From Caballeronia sordidicola (lineage in GTDB: Bacteria; Pseudomonadota; Gammaproteobacteria; Burkholderiales; Burkholderiaceae), in NCBI RefSeq assembly GCF_002220365.1, contig NZ_MTHB01000305.1, positions 62,001-126,000 of the forward strand: 64,000 nucleotides of DNA, in the 5' to 3' direction. Positions 45,800 through 54,186 of the stretch are shown here, piece after piece; position 1 is the stretch's first letter, and every line of letters begins with the position of its first letter. A program made the position numbers and the translations under genes. The notes beneath the pieces are model-generated. The model was not told the DNA's origin, did not search any database, and saw nothing but the letters and a program-made list of their open reading frames with translations.

Positions 45800-46426
45800 A
45801 TGAATGTACGACTAACCCGACGTCTCGGGAGTCTTTTGGTATTTGCAATCCTCACCGGTTGCGCCATGCCGCCAAGCGGCGGCGATCAGGCCAGCGCGCT
45901 GAAAACCGGCTCGCAGCTTACCACCGCAAACAACGCTGCGAACCAGGGCCGAGGGTCGGTGCCGCTCGCCTATGATTCCCAGCTCAACGCGTTGCCTTCG
46001 TCAGCCAGCAATTCGTCTGATACCTCCTCGCTCGCCAACGCGAAGCCCATTACTGCCGGACCCGATGTCAGCGACTTCGAGCAGCAGGGGCGCGCCTCTT
46101 GGTATGGCCGCGGCTTCCACGGTCGCAAGACGGCGAGCGGCGAACGTTACGACATGCACGCGCTGACGGCAGCGCATCGCACGTTACCGCTTGCTTCGTG
46201 GGTTCGTGTGACCAATGAGGCGAATCAGAAAACAGTGGTCGTCAAGATCAACGACCGCGGCCCGTACGCGCGTGGCCGCGTGATTGATCTTTCCTATGCG
46301 GCAGCCGCGGTACTGGGCATGCGTGGCGCGGGTGTCGGAAAGGTGAAGATCGAAGGCTTGACGCCGCAGGAAGCGCGGGCGGCGGCACGAGATCAATCGC
46401 TGGCGTCAATCAACCCAGTCGACTGA
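45800..46426 (+). CDS. rlpA: Septal ring lytic transglycosylase RlpA family protein
   Basis: A 208-residue lipoprotein. Its signal ends AILTGC (lipobox cysteine at residue 21); a low-complexity Ser/Asn linker follows. The double-psi beta-barrel (about residues 86-180) contains GRASWYGRGFHGRKTASGE and VKINDRGPYARGRVIDLSYAAA, the RlpA catalytic core with the conserved Asp. RlpA cleaves denuded glycan strands. It lacks the C-terminal SPOR domain found in Pseudomonas RlpA. ATG 45800 is chosen over GTG 45773 because it gives a standard lipoprotein signal. Confidence 0.9.
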   Translation: MNVRLTRRLGSLLVFAILTGCAMPPSGGDQASALKTGSQLTTANNAANQGRGSVPLAYDSQLNALPSSASNSSDTSSLANAKPITAGPDVSDFEQQGRASWYGRGFHGRKTASGERYDMHALTAAHRTLPLASWVRVTNEANQKTVVVKINDRGPYARGRVIDLSYAAAAVLGMRGAGVGKVKIEGLTPQEARAAARDQSLASINPVD

Positions 46427-46448
46427 TCATCGTCAGTTTGTTGCTTAA

Positions 46449-46480
46449 GAAAAACGGGCCGTTTCGACGGCCCGTTTTTT
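46449..46480. terminator. Terminator between convergent rlpA and rsmI
   Basis: AAACGGGCCGT and ACGGCCCGTTT form an 11-bp stem with a TTCG tetraloop and flanking A and T runs, able to serve both strands. Confidence 0.92.
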
Positions 46481-46516
46481 ATTGCCCAGCGCGTTTGCCT
46501 GCCTAATTCCTGCTCG

Positions 46517-47419
46517 TCATTCCTGCTCGTTTTCGCCCTGTTCTCCGCGGGCCTTATCCATTGCCAGCGCCCTTGTGTAAAGCGCGTTGCGTGATGCGCC
46601 CGTCAGCGTTGCGGCCAGTCTTGCAGCGCTGCTTACCGATAACTCCTCCAGCAAGGTCGCGAGCAACGCATCGTGAGCGTCTTCCGCCGCCTCCTTCTGC
46701 TGTGCGCCTTCCACTACAAGAACGAACTCGCCGCGTTGCCGGTTTGCATCGCCGGATAGCCACGTTGGCCCTTCGGCCAGGGTGCAACGATGGATGCTCT
46801 CATGTAACTTGGTCAGCTCACGAGCAATCAGCAATTGCCGCTCGCCACCGAATGCGCGCTCGAGCGCTTGCACCGTTTCCACAATCCTGTGTGGCGCTTC
46901 GTAGAACACGAGCGCCGGCGTGTGCGTGAGCAGCGACTGCAATTGCGTGTCGCGCTGCTTCGGTTTGGTCGCAAGAAAGCCGATGAACGAAAACGTGTGA
47001 ACCCATGAGCCGGCTACGCTGAGCGCGGTGGTGAGGGCGCTTGCGCCCGGCAAAGGAATAACGGGAAAGCCCGCTTCTCGCACCGCATCGACCAGTTTCG
47101 CGCCGGGGTCGGAAATGCCTGGGGTGCCTGCGTCGGACACGCATGCAATGCGTTCGCCGTTGCGCAGATGCGCGATCACGTTCTCGGCGGCGCTGCGCTC
47201 GTTGTGCTCGTGTACCGCGATGGTCGGCTTCGAAATGCCGTAGCGCGAGAGCAGTTGCGAAGTGTTGCGGGTGTCCTCGGCAGCCACTCGGTCGACGAGA
47301 CCCAGCACATGCAGCGCGCGCACCGTGATGTCCGCGACATTGCCGATCGGCGTCGCGACTATATAAAGCGCGCCAGCCGGAAACTGCTGGCCAAGGGCCA
47401 ATTCGGAGAGTGGAGTCAT
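46517..47419 (-). CDS. rsmI: 16S rRNA (cytidine1402-2'-O)-methyltransferase
   Basis: A 300-residue SAM-dependent methyltransferase that modifies the ribosomal decoding centre. It begins near ALYIVATPIGNVADITVRAL; other fixed blocks are VAAEDTRNTSQLLSRYGI, CVSDAGTPGISDPGAKLV and PLPGASALTTALSVAG. ATG 47419 fits homologous starts; the frame extends to 47569. It is divergent from yraN, as in E. coli where rsmI (yraL) opposes the yraMNO cluster. It is about 15 residues longer than the E. coli protein (286). Confidence 0.95.
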   Translation of the reverse strand: MTPLSELALGQQFPAGALYIVATPIGNVADITVRALHVLGLVDRVAAEDTRNTSQLLSRYGISKPTIAVHEHNERSAAENVIAHLRNGERIACVSDAGTPGISDPGAKLVDAVREAGFPVIPLPGASALTTALSVAGSWVHTFSFIGFLATKPKQRDTQLQSLLTHTPALVFYEAPHRIVETVQALERAFGGERQLLIARELTKLHESIHRCTLAEGPTWLSGDANRQRGEFVLVVEGAQQKEAAEDAHDALLATLLEELSVSSAARLAATLTGASRNALYTRALAMDKARGEQGENEQE

Positions 47420-47486
47420 GAGGGCGGGTGGCATGCGGAGGACGTCATTGTGCCATGCGATGAGGGACAACTTTTTGGGAAACGGG

Positions 47487-47846
47487 ATGTCGAAAACGAT
47501 CGGAAGCGCGTTCGAACAACGCGCGCTTGAATATCTGCAGCGGCAGCGCCTGCATTTTGTCGCCCGCAATTTCGCCTGTCGCGGCGGCGAAATCGATCTC
47601 GTGATGCGTGAAACCGGCAGTCAGCGCGCACTCGTATTCGTGGAAGTGCGCGCGCGGCGCAGCCGCCAGTTCGCGGCAGCGGCGGCGAGTGTCGGCGTGC
47701 ATAAACAGCGGCGGCTGGTGCTCGCGGCGCAGTACTACCTGACGACGTGGCGCGGGGCATTGCCTGTGTGCCGCTTCGACGTGATCGCGTTCGATGCGGG
47801 CCGTATCGTGTGGTTACGCGATGCTTTTCGCGCCGATACGTCGTGA
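47487..47846 (+). CDS. yraN: YraN family protein (UPF0102), endonuclease-like
   Basis: A 119-residue protein with the restriction-endonuclease-like core GGEIDLVMRE and LVFVEVRAR (D...ExK-like motif with Arg). YraN proteins have unknown biological function despite nearly universal presence. It is the first gene of the yraN-diaA-dolP-like group. No LpoA (YraM) gene is present between it and rsmI, unlike in gamma-proteobacteria. ATG 47487 is chosen by family length; the frame extends to 47418. Confidence 0.88.
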   Translation: MSKTIGSAFEQRALEYLQRQRLHFVARNFACRGGEIDLVMRETGSQRALVFVEVRARRSRQFAAAAASVGVHKQRRLVLAAQYYLTTWRGALPVCRFDVIAFDAGRIVWLRDAFRADTS

Positions 47847-48154
47847 AAATGGCTGCATCTTGAGTGACGCGGACAGCGAGTGCGGTAAACTGCGCGGAGC
47901 CTGCGCGCCGGGTTGATCGAGGTCTTATGGTCTTATGTTCAACCGCTGCGAGAGCGCGCGTTGCGGCGAATCGTGAATCGTCAGGCGCCGGAGCTTAACT
48001 ATTGAACTGGTGAAGCATCGGCTTCGGGGACCTTGGCAGCAAGTCGTCGAAGCCAGCCGTCGAAGCCAGCCGTTGAAGCTAGCTGTTGAAGCAAATCATC
48101 GAAGCAGCCCGTCAATGAACCACCGCGCATGGCGCGGCCGATAACCGAGAGTCG
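47847..48154. other. yraN-diaA gap with a 13-bp minisatellite
   Basis: 308 bases without a gene. The notable content is a minisatellite at 48046-48110. A short AT-poor stretch before diaA may carry its promoter, but none is obvious. Confidence 0.5.
48046..48110. repeat. 13-bp minisatellite, five diverged copies
   Basis: Units GTCGAAGCCAGCC (twice), GTTGAAGCTAGCT, GTTGAAGCAAATC and ATCGAAGCAGCCC run head to tail from 48046, about 45 bases before the diaA start. Confidence 0.85.
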
Positions 48155-48742
48155 ATGTCCGTCGAACGTATCCAGCAACATTTCCGCGAAAATGCGGCAG
48201 TCCATCGTGAAGCACTCGACACGCTTGCTTTCCCCGTCGCCGCAGCCATTGACGTGCTGTTCGGCGCGCTCGCCAACGGCTCGCGAATCCTCACCTGTGG
48301 CAACGGTGGATCAGCGGCTAACTCACAGAGGCTCGCGTCTGCGCTGGTAGGGCATTTCGAGCGCGAGCGCCCTGGCTTGCCGGCTATTGCTCTGGACGCG
48401 AATGTCCTGACGCTTACGGGCATTGGCAATAACTCGGCGTTCGAAGAGATCTATTCGAAGCAGATCCGCTCACTCGGGCAGGCCGGCGACGTCTTGGTCG
48501 TCATCTCAACGTCGGGCAACTCGGTCAACCTGCTCTCGGCGATCCAGGCCGCGCATGAGCGCGAGATGTTCGTGATCGCAATGACGGGCGCGGGCGGCGG
48601 CGTGATCAGCGAAGTGCTCGCCGATACCGACATCCATATCTGCGTGCCGTCCGAACGGCCGGCGCGAATCCAGGAAGTCCATCTGCTAACCATTCACTGT
48701 CTGTGCGATGGCATCGACGCGATGCTGCTGGGCGACGAATGA
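48155..48742 (+). CDS. diaA: SIS-domain protein DiaA (phosphoheptose isomerase-like)
   Basis: A 195-residue SIS-fold protein. DiaA binds DnaA and promotes timely replication initiation; the same fold makes GmhA heptose isomerase. The core LTCGNGGSAANSQRLASALVG and the loop ISTSGNSVNLLSAI bind sugar phosphate. Placement in a yraN-diaA-dolP-like order favours DiaA over GmhA. A SQRLAS in place of the usual SQHFAA is typical of the DiaA side in this group. Confidence 0.88.
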   Translation: MSVERIQQHFRENAAVHREALDTLAFPVAAAIDVLFGALANGSRILTCGNGGSAANSQRLASALVGHFERERPGLPAIALDANVLTLTGIGNNSAFEEIYSKQIRSLGQAGDVLVVISTSGNSVNLLSAIQAAHEREMFVIAMTGAGGGVISEVLADTDIHICVPSERPARIQEVHLLTIHCLCDGIDAMLLGDE

Positions 48743-48762
48743 TTCTTAAGGGGAAAGAGTTG

Positions 48763-49569
48763 ATGAAAAAGACACGCGTCAGGTCGACGCTAGCCAGAGC
48801 CACGTTGCTGGCGAGCCTGTTATCAGGCGTTGTGCTGACCCTGCAAGGTTGCCCGCTTGTGGTCATCGGTGCAATGGGGGGGGCAGTGGGCGGCGGCACG
48901 TTGGTCGCCACTGACCGGCGTACGCTCGGCGCGCAGACCGAGGACCGCGAGATTCAGGTGAAAGCCAAGTCGCGCATCAATGAAAGCCTGCCCGATCAGG
49001 CGCACGTCAGCGTGACCGTGTTCAACCGGCGTGTGTTGTTGACCGGCGAAGTGCCGACTGATCAATCGAAACAGAAGGCCGAAGAAGTGGTGCGCGGCAT
49101 CAACAATGTGAACAGCATTGTGAATGAGCTCGCTGTCCAAGGCGCGAGTTCGCTGTCATCGCGTACTAACGATGCCTATCTCGAGAGTCGCGTGAAAGGT
49201 GCGATGGTCGGCGAGAAGGATATGCGGGCGAACTTCTACAAGGTGGTGTGCGAGCGCGACACGGTGTATCTGATGGGCCTGGTCACGCGTGACGAAGGCG
49301 CCGCCGGCGCGAATGTGGCGGCGCAGGTCCCGGGTGTTGCACAGGTGGTCAAGGTATTCCAGTACATCAAGCCGGAAGATGCTCAGGCGTTGTCGGCCGC
49401 GGCTGCATCGGGTGCGAGCGCGCCGGTGGTAACACCCATCGACAGTGATCCAACCGTCGGCGCGGTGCCGGATTCGTCGGTAAGCTCAAAACCGCTCGAT
49501 GGGCAGTCGCCCGCGCCGGTCGTGAACTCCGCTGTGCATCCGGGTAATCCTGCGCCCGCAGCGAAATGA
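48763..49569 (+). CDS. BON-domain outer-membrane lipoprotein (DolP/YraP-like)
   Basis: A 268-residue lipoprotein that in E. coli (DolP) supports outer-membrane integrity. The signal ends LTLQGC (cysteine at residue 30); two BON domains follow (about residues 60-128 and 138-208), with VTVFNRRVLLTGEVPTDQ and TVYLMGLVTRDEG. It has a C-terminal Pro/Ala/Ser-rich tail of about 60 residues absent from E. coli DolP. ATG 48763 follows AAGGGGAAAGAG; its stop overlaps the next gene by 4 bases. Confidence 0.9.
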   Translation: MKKTRVRSTLARATLLASLLSGVVLTLQGCPLVVIGAMGGAVGGGTLVATDRRTLGAQTEDREIQVKAKSRINESLPDQAHVSVTVFNRRVLLTGEVPTDQSKQKAEEVVRGINNVNSIVNELAVQGASSLSSRTNDAYLESRVKGAMVGEKDMRANFYKVVCERDTVYLMGLVTRDEGAAGANVAAQVPGVAQVVKVFQYIKPEDAQALSAAAASGASAPVVTPIDSDPTVGAVPDSSVSSKPLDGQSPAPVVNSAVHPGNPAPAAK

Positions 49570-49925
49570 AGCGGTGGCTCTCCATGACCGTGATCGCAAT
49601 CGCGATCACGGTCGCGACTGGCCACGCCGCGCTCGCGGTCGACGCTCCGGCCGCTTTTTCCCCCGCCGATGCCATGAACATCGCTGGCAAGAATGCCTGC
49701 ATGGGATGTCACGCGGTGGATCGCAAGATTGTGGGGCCATCGTTTCAGCAGATCGCCGCGAAGTACAAGGGCGACGCGCAGGCGCAAGCGCGGCTTGAAA
49801 CCAAGGTGAGGGACGGCGGTAGTGGAGTGTGGGGCGTCTTGCCCATGCCGTCGCATCGAACCATGGATGGGGCGGATATCAAGGCGGTTGTGGGCTGGAT
49901 TCTCGCGGGTGCGCCGTCGAAATAA
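49566..49925 (+). CDS. Periplasmic cytochrome c (class I)
   Basis: A 119-residue exported haem protein. The signal peptide covers residues 1-24 (cleavage at ALA-VD), with the haem motif CMGCH at residues 45-49 and distal methionine near residue 94 (GVLPMPSH). It resembles c551/c552-type electron carriers. ATG 49566 overlaps the lipoprotein stop by 4 bases, so it is translated from the same message, an unusual partner for a yraN-diaA cluster. Confidence 0.92.
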   Translation: MKRWLSMTVIAIAITVATGHAALAVDAPAAFSPADAMNIAGKNACMGCHAVDRKIVGPSFQQIAAKYKGDAQAQARLETKVRDGGSGVWGVLPMPSHRTMDGADIKAVVGWILAGAPSK

Positions 49926-49951
49926 GGCGCGCTGCAGGCGACTTTTAGGCC

Positions 49952-49982
49952 TTGTCAGACGGTCTTAAGGCTGTGCTATTAT
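49952..49982 (+). promoter_or_regulatory. Candidate promoter of tRNA-Ala
   Basis: TTGTCA (49952-49957) and TATTAT (49977-49982) with 19-base spacing lie just upstream of the tRNA; spacing is slightly long. Confidence 0.4.
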
Positions 49983-49993
49983 CAGGAAACGTT

Positions 49994-50069
<76 letters not shown>

Positions 50070-50100
50070 CGGTTAATTTCACGGTACATGACGGATGTTA

Positions 50101-50137
50101 AGAAGCCCGCACGGCGCAAGCTGTGCGGGCTTCTTTG
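50101..50137 (+). terminator. Rho-independent terminator after tRNA-Ala
   Basis: AAGAAGCCCGCAC pairs with GTGCGGGCTTCTT around a 10-base loop and ends in a T-run. Confidence 0.9.
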
Positions 50138-50593
50138 TTTTGCGGCCCCTGACTTGGACCGCCGGATTCGATCCTGCGCCCGTGACATTTCTCGACGCGA
50201 CACATTAGCCACGCTCGATAGTCCGTGAACACGTTCTCTCGAAAAACTTAAGCCGGCTTTGGAGAGCGGCAACTGCAGAGTCGAGTCGGCGCGACGTGAG
50301 TTCAAGCCAGAACTCGTTCGTTATCCAGAAAAAACGCCAAAAAAAACCGCCCAGAGCCGGTGGCTGTGAGCGGACAAGATCGGAGAGTTACAACGACATC
50401 ATGCACATTCATGGATTGCGCATGAGATGAAGTATGCGGCGCTGCGCGTCGGCGGCGAATACGAAAACTCTTAAAATTCGGTGGGTTGATCCGTTTGCGT
50501 ACATTGTGTCGAAGCCCGGAACGCAGCGGTTCCCCGTGTGGCGGATCGCCGTGAAGCAACGAACAAGAAAATGTCGAAACGTCGAAATTTCGT
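50138..50593. other. Intergenic region, no confident gene
   Basis: 456 bases between the tRNA terminator and the antiporter stop. Frames present are short and unconvincing, and no repeat, IS end or attachment-site duplication of the tRNA 3' end is visible. Confidence 0.5.
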
Positions 50594-52273
50594 TTACGCA
50601 GTGCTTCCTTTTTTCCGATTCACAATCGCCGTCTCCGACAAATCGATCTCCCGCATCAGCTTGTTAAAGGTTTCGTCGTTGATCGCTTGCCGTGCGCGCA
50701 TCTTGAGCAATTCCGAGCGCTCCGCCCTCAATGCGGCCATTTTCAGCTTCGTTTCCACCATCTCGCTTTGACGCGCGGCCCGGCGTGGTTCCTCGTCTTC
50801 GCCGAGCCCTTCAAGACGCCGACGATACAAACTCATCACGCGCGCCGCCGTATCCGTGCAACGTGCCGACGCCGCTTCGTCCATCTGTTCGCTGAGATTT
50901 TCCTGGGCGGTATCGATAGCGCGAATTGCGGCCTGCGCCGTATGCCGGCGCGCGATGCGTTCCTCGGCCGCGTGCGGATCACCGCGTTTTTTCAGGCCGT
51001 TCAGCAGCAAAGGCAAGCCGACCACGCCGATCAGCAATGACATCAGGATAGTCGCCGATGCAATGAAGACCGCGAGGTCGCGTCCGGGTAGTTCGGACCC
51101 ATTCGGCAGCACCTCGGGCAACGACAGCACGCCCGCGAGGGTGATTGCTCCGCGCACGCCGCCGATAGTCGTCATCGCGACCGTGCGCACGCCCGGCACC
51201 GCGTTCGCAACGCCTTGTTTCGCGGCACCTCGGCTCGCGACCCAGCGCAGCACCCAGACCCAGGCGAAACGCAGTCCGTACAGTGCGATGACGACGGCTG
51301 CCACATAGCCGAGCAGCAAGCCGACCTGCTGAAGACCATCGTGATGTGCCTCGATCAACGCGCGTCCAATAATGTGCGGAAACTGCAGCCCGAGCAGGAT
51401 GAACACCATGCCGTTGAACACGAATTCGATCATCGTCCACGTGCTGGTCATGCGGATTCGTGCTGCCGTCGGAATGCCCTCGCGCAGGCTCTGGAAGTTC
51501 ATCATCATCCCGGCCGACACGGCCGCGAGAATGCCCGAGCAACCGAACCGCTCGGCAATGAGATACGCCGCGAACGGAATCAGCAGCGTCAGGATGACGC
51601 CGGCGGCGGGATCGTCGTCTTCGGACAGTTTGACGACCCGTCCTGGAATCGATGTCACGAGCCAACTGATTGCCGCGCCTATCACCAGACCGCCCACCGC
51701 AATCAGCACGAAACTGATCGCCGCCGCGCGCAACGAGAAAACGCCCGTCAGTGCCGCCGCGATGGCAAATTTCAGCGCGACCAGGCCGGACGCGTCGTTC
51801 ATCAGCGCCTCGCCTTCCAGGATGTGCATCAGGTTCGCCGGAATGCGGCCCTTGCCGGCGATGCCGCTGAGCGCAACGGCATCTGTCGGCGATAACACCG
51901 CAGCCAGCGCGAACGCGACCGGCAGCGGCATCACGGGGATCATGACGTGCAGGAACCAGCCGAGCGCGCCCACCGTCATGAATACGAGGCCGAGCGCGAG
52001 CAGCAGGATCGCGCGGCGTTGCATGAAAAATTCGCGTTTGGGGATGCGCCAGCCGTCGGCAAACAAAAGCGGCGGGATGAAGAGCATCATGAACAACTCG
52101 GGATCGAAGGAGACGTGCAGGCCGAATCCCGGCCACGCGAGACACGCGCCTATCGCGATCTGGATCAGCGGCAGTGGCAGCGTGAAGGGCAACGCGTTGG
52201 GCAACAGGCTGGTGACAAACCCGGACAGGGCGACCGCCAGCATCAGGATCAAGACAGTGAAAACGATTTCCAT
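50594..52273 (-). CDS. Na+/H+ antiporter, CPA1 family
   Basis: A 559-residue inner-membrane antiporter for pH and sodium homeostasis. About twelve hydrophobic helices are followed by a 130-residue cytosolic C-terminus rich in charged helices. The CPA1 transport motif is VLSPTDAVALSGIAG, and the essential Asp lies in EGEALMNDASGLVALKFA. It resembles the YjcE/NhaP branch. Monocistronic, convergent with the tRNA. Confidence 0.92.
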   Translation of the reverse strand: MEIVFTVLILMLAVALSGFVTSLLPNALPFTLPLPLIQIAIGACLAWPGFGLHVSFDPELFMMLFIPPLLFADGWRIPKREFFMQRRAILLLALGLVFMTVGALGWFLHVMIPVMPLPVAFALAAVLSPTDAVALSGIAGKGRIPANLMHILEGEALMNDASGLVALKFAIAAALTGVFSLRAAAISFVLIAVGGLVIGAAISWLVTSIPGRVVKLSEDDDPAAGVILTLLIPFAAYLIAERFGCSGILAAVSAGMMMNFQSLREGIPTAARIRMTSTWTMIEFVFNGMVFILLGLQFPHIIGRALIEAHHDGLQQVGLLLGYVAAVVIALYGLRFAWVWVLRWVASRGAAKQGVANAVPGVRTVAMTTIGGVRGAITLAGVLSLPEVLPNGSELPGRDLAVFIASATILMSLLIGVVGLPLLLNGLKKRGDPHAAEERIARRHTAQAAIRAIDTAQENLSEQMDEAASARCTDTAARVMSLYRRRLEGLGEDEEPRRAARQSEMVETKLKMAALRAERSELLKMRARQAINDETFNKLMREIDLSETAIVNRKKGSTA

Positions 52274-52757
52274 AGATTTATGCGATCTGGCAGGAGCGCG
52301 GCGAGTCGACAGCGGCGCTCCTTTTTAACGGGGAAGGGGCAAAGTTTAGCTTGGACGTGATTCGAAGGTGTTTTGACGACTCGGGCTGTGCTGGAGCTTG
52401 TGCCACGATCCGCACTGTGTTGGTGCATTCGCACGCTGCGCCGTGAAGCCGGCGTCTCGCGGCGGTGCACATGCCGTTGGGCAGTCACGAAACGCTTGGA
52501 CTTGCGTGAGCACGGAGCTTGCTTTATCGAAGGCGACGGGACGAGTAGATTCCGCTTGAAGATAAACGAGGGCAGTGTATGAAACCAGGATTGAGGGCGC
52601 CGGTTGCGCGACGTCGAGCGCAATCGATTGCGTTAATCGACCAAGACCGCGACCAAGACCGCGACCAAGACCGCGACCAAGACCGCGACCATGACCGCGA
52701 CCATGACCGGTGGCAGGAACCAGGATCGAATGCGGACATCCGGACGGGGAAGGCAAG
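52274..52757. other. Antiporter-EAL intergenic region with minisatellite
   Basis: 484 bases holding the divergent promoters and a 12-bp minisatellite. A small frame (52579-52767) would translate the repeat as a run of Asp-Gln-Asp-Arg; it has no clear ribosome-binding site and overlaps the EAL start, so I do not call it a gene. Confidence 0.45.
52639..52710. repeat. 12-bp minisatellite, six copies
   Basis: GACCAAGACCGC four times, then GACCATGACCGC and GACCATGACCGG, head to tail from 52639; near-identical units suggest recent expansion. It ends 48 bases before the EAL start codon. Confidence 0.92.
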
Positions 52758-54077
52758 ATGGCAATAGCGAATCCTGACAAGGTGAAGCCGGTCTCGCCGC
52801 GGACATTCGAACTGAGCGTGACATCGGGATTCGACCGGTATTCGGTCGAACACGGCGGTTGGACGCTATCGAGCGTGTTTCAGCCGGTATTCAGCCTGTC
52901 GCACATGCGGGCGGTCGGCTACGAAGGGTTGTTGCGGGCGCATGACGCGCTTGATCGGGTGGTGTCGCCGCTCGATGTATTCGGCCAGGCCGCGCGCGTG
53001 GGCGAGGCGATGCAGGTCGACCGGTTGTCACAGGCGCTGCATCTGGAGAATTTCAATGTGCTCGGCACGGAGAACGAGTGGTTGTTTCTCAACGTGCATC
53101 CGGGGGCGTTGACCGAGCCGTATCACATGGCCGCGTTGCTGGCGAATCTCAAGCGCTTGCAGATCGAGCCGCGCCGCGTGGTGCTGGAGGTGTTGGAGCA
53201 ACGCGCCGACGATATCGAAAAGCTCGCGGACGCCGTGCAGCATTTTCGCGAGCATGGCTTTCTGATCGCGCTCGATGACTTCGGCGCGGGACATTCCAAT
53301 ATCGAACGGATCTGGCAACTCGATCCGGATATCGTCAAGCTGGATCGCGTGATGTTGTCGCATGCCGCGCACTCCGCGCATTCCGTGCATGGGACGAGCC
53401 ACCTGAAGCATCGGCGCAACATGGAAGCGATTCTGTGCGGGGTGGTGTCGCTGCTGCATGAAGCCGGCAAGCTGGTGTTGATCGAAGGCGTGGAGACCGA
53501 GCACGAGGCGCAACTGGCGCTCTCTAGCGGTGCCGACTTCGTGCAGGGATTCTTCTTTGGCCGGCCAAATCCCGGACTCGCCGATGCCGCCCAGGCGCAC
53601 ACGTTGATGAGCGAGTTGACCGAGCGTTTCCGGTTGCAGACGGAGGCTAAGGAACGTCGCGTGGCGGCGCGGCTGCAGCCGTACGTGCGGGCGTTCGAGC
53701 GCGCGGCGGAACGGCTGGCGGCGGGGGAGCCACTGGAGGAGGTGTGCTGGAATTTCCTGGCGCTGGATAACGCCGCGCGGTGTTTCCTCCTCGACGCCAA
53801 CGGGCGCCAGGCTGGGCGCAACGTGGTGCTCAGGGCCGATCGCGCGGCGCATGAGGCGCGGTTGCTGCCGCTTATCGATGCGCAAGGGGCGAACTGGTTA
53901 AGGCGGCCGTATTTTCGGGCGGCTCTGGGCGACCCGGATAGGGTGCATGTGACGAAGCCGTACTTGTCGATTAATGAGGCGCTGCCGTGTGTCACGCTGT
54001 CGGTCGAGACGCTCATGGGCGGGCAACGGTGCGTGCTGTGCGGGGATATCGACTGGATGGCGGAGGACGAAGAGTAG
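52758..54077 (+). CDS. EAL-domain cyclic-di-GMP phosphodiesterase-like protein
   Basis: A 439-residue cytosolic protein that probably degrades c-di-GMP. The signature motif is EGL (residues 56-58, in GYEGLLRAH) instead of EAL. Metal and catalytic residues follow: NVHP, LEVLEQ, ALDDFGAGHS (DDFGAG 173-178), VKLDRVML, IEGVETE and FVQGFFFGRP; all key positions seem kept, so activity is likely. The C-terminal 150 residues, with ARCFLLDANGRQAG and LRRPYFRAAL, resemble a sensory (Cache-like) module. ATG 52758 follows GGGAAGG. Confidence 0.9.
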   Translation: MAIANPDKVKPVSPRTFELSVTSGFDRYSVEHGGWTLSSVFQPVFSLSHMRAVGYEGLLRAHDALDRVVSPLDVFGQAARVGEAMQVDRLSQALHLENFNVLGTENEWLFLNVHPGALTEPYHMAALLANLKRLQIEPRRVVLEVLEQRADDIEKLADAVQHFREHGFLIALDDFGAGHSNIERIWQLDPDIVKLDRVMLSHAAHSAHSVHGTSHLKHRRNMEAILCGVVSLLHEAGKLVLIEGVETEHEAQLALSSGADFVQGFFFGRPNPGLADAAQAHTLMSELTERFRLQTEAKERRVAARLQPYVRAFERAAERLAAGEPLEEVCWNFLALDNAARCFLLDANGRQAGRNVVLRADRAAHEARLLPLIDAQGANWLRRPYFRAALGDPDRVHVTKPYLSINEALPCVTLSVETLMGGQRCVLCGDIDWMAEDEE

Positions 54078-54100
54078 GGGGCGTTTCCACGACATCACGA

Positions 54101-54132
54101 AAAAGCCCGCGAATCGCTCGCGGGCTTTTTCA
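54101..54132. terminator. Terminator after the EAL gene
   Basis: AAAAAGCCCGCGA and TCGCGGGCTTTTT form a stem with a short loop. It lies between convergent genes and could serve both. Confidence 0.88.
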
Positions 54133-54186
54133 TTTTGGCGGGATAAAGCCTACGAAGCGGCTATCCAATCGCTTTGGGCGCGGTCT

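Noticed and set aside
48155..48742. GmhA (heptose isomerase) for the SIS protein
   Set aside because: Gene order next to yraN and a BON lipoprotein favours DiaA; no heptose pathway genes are nearby.
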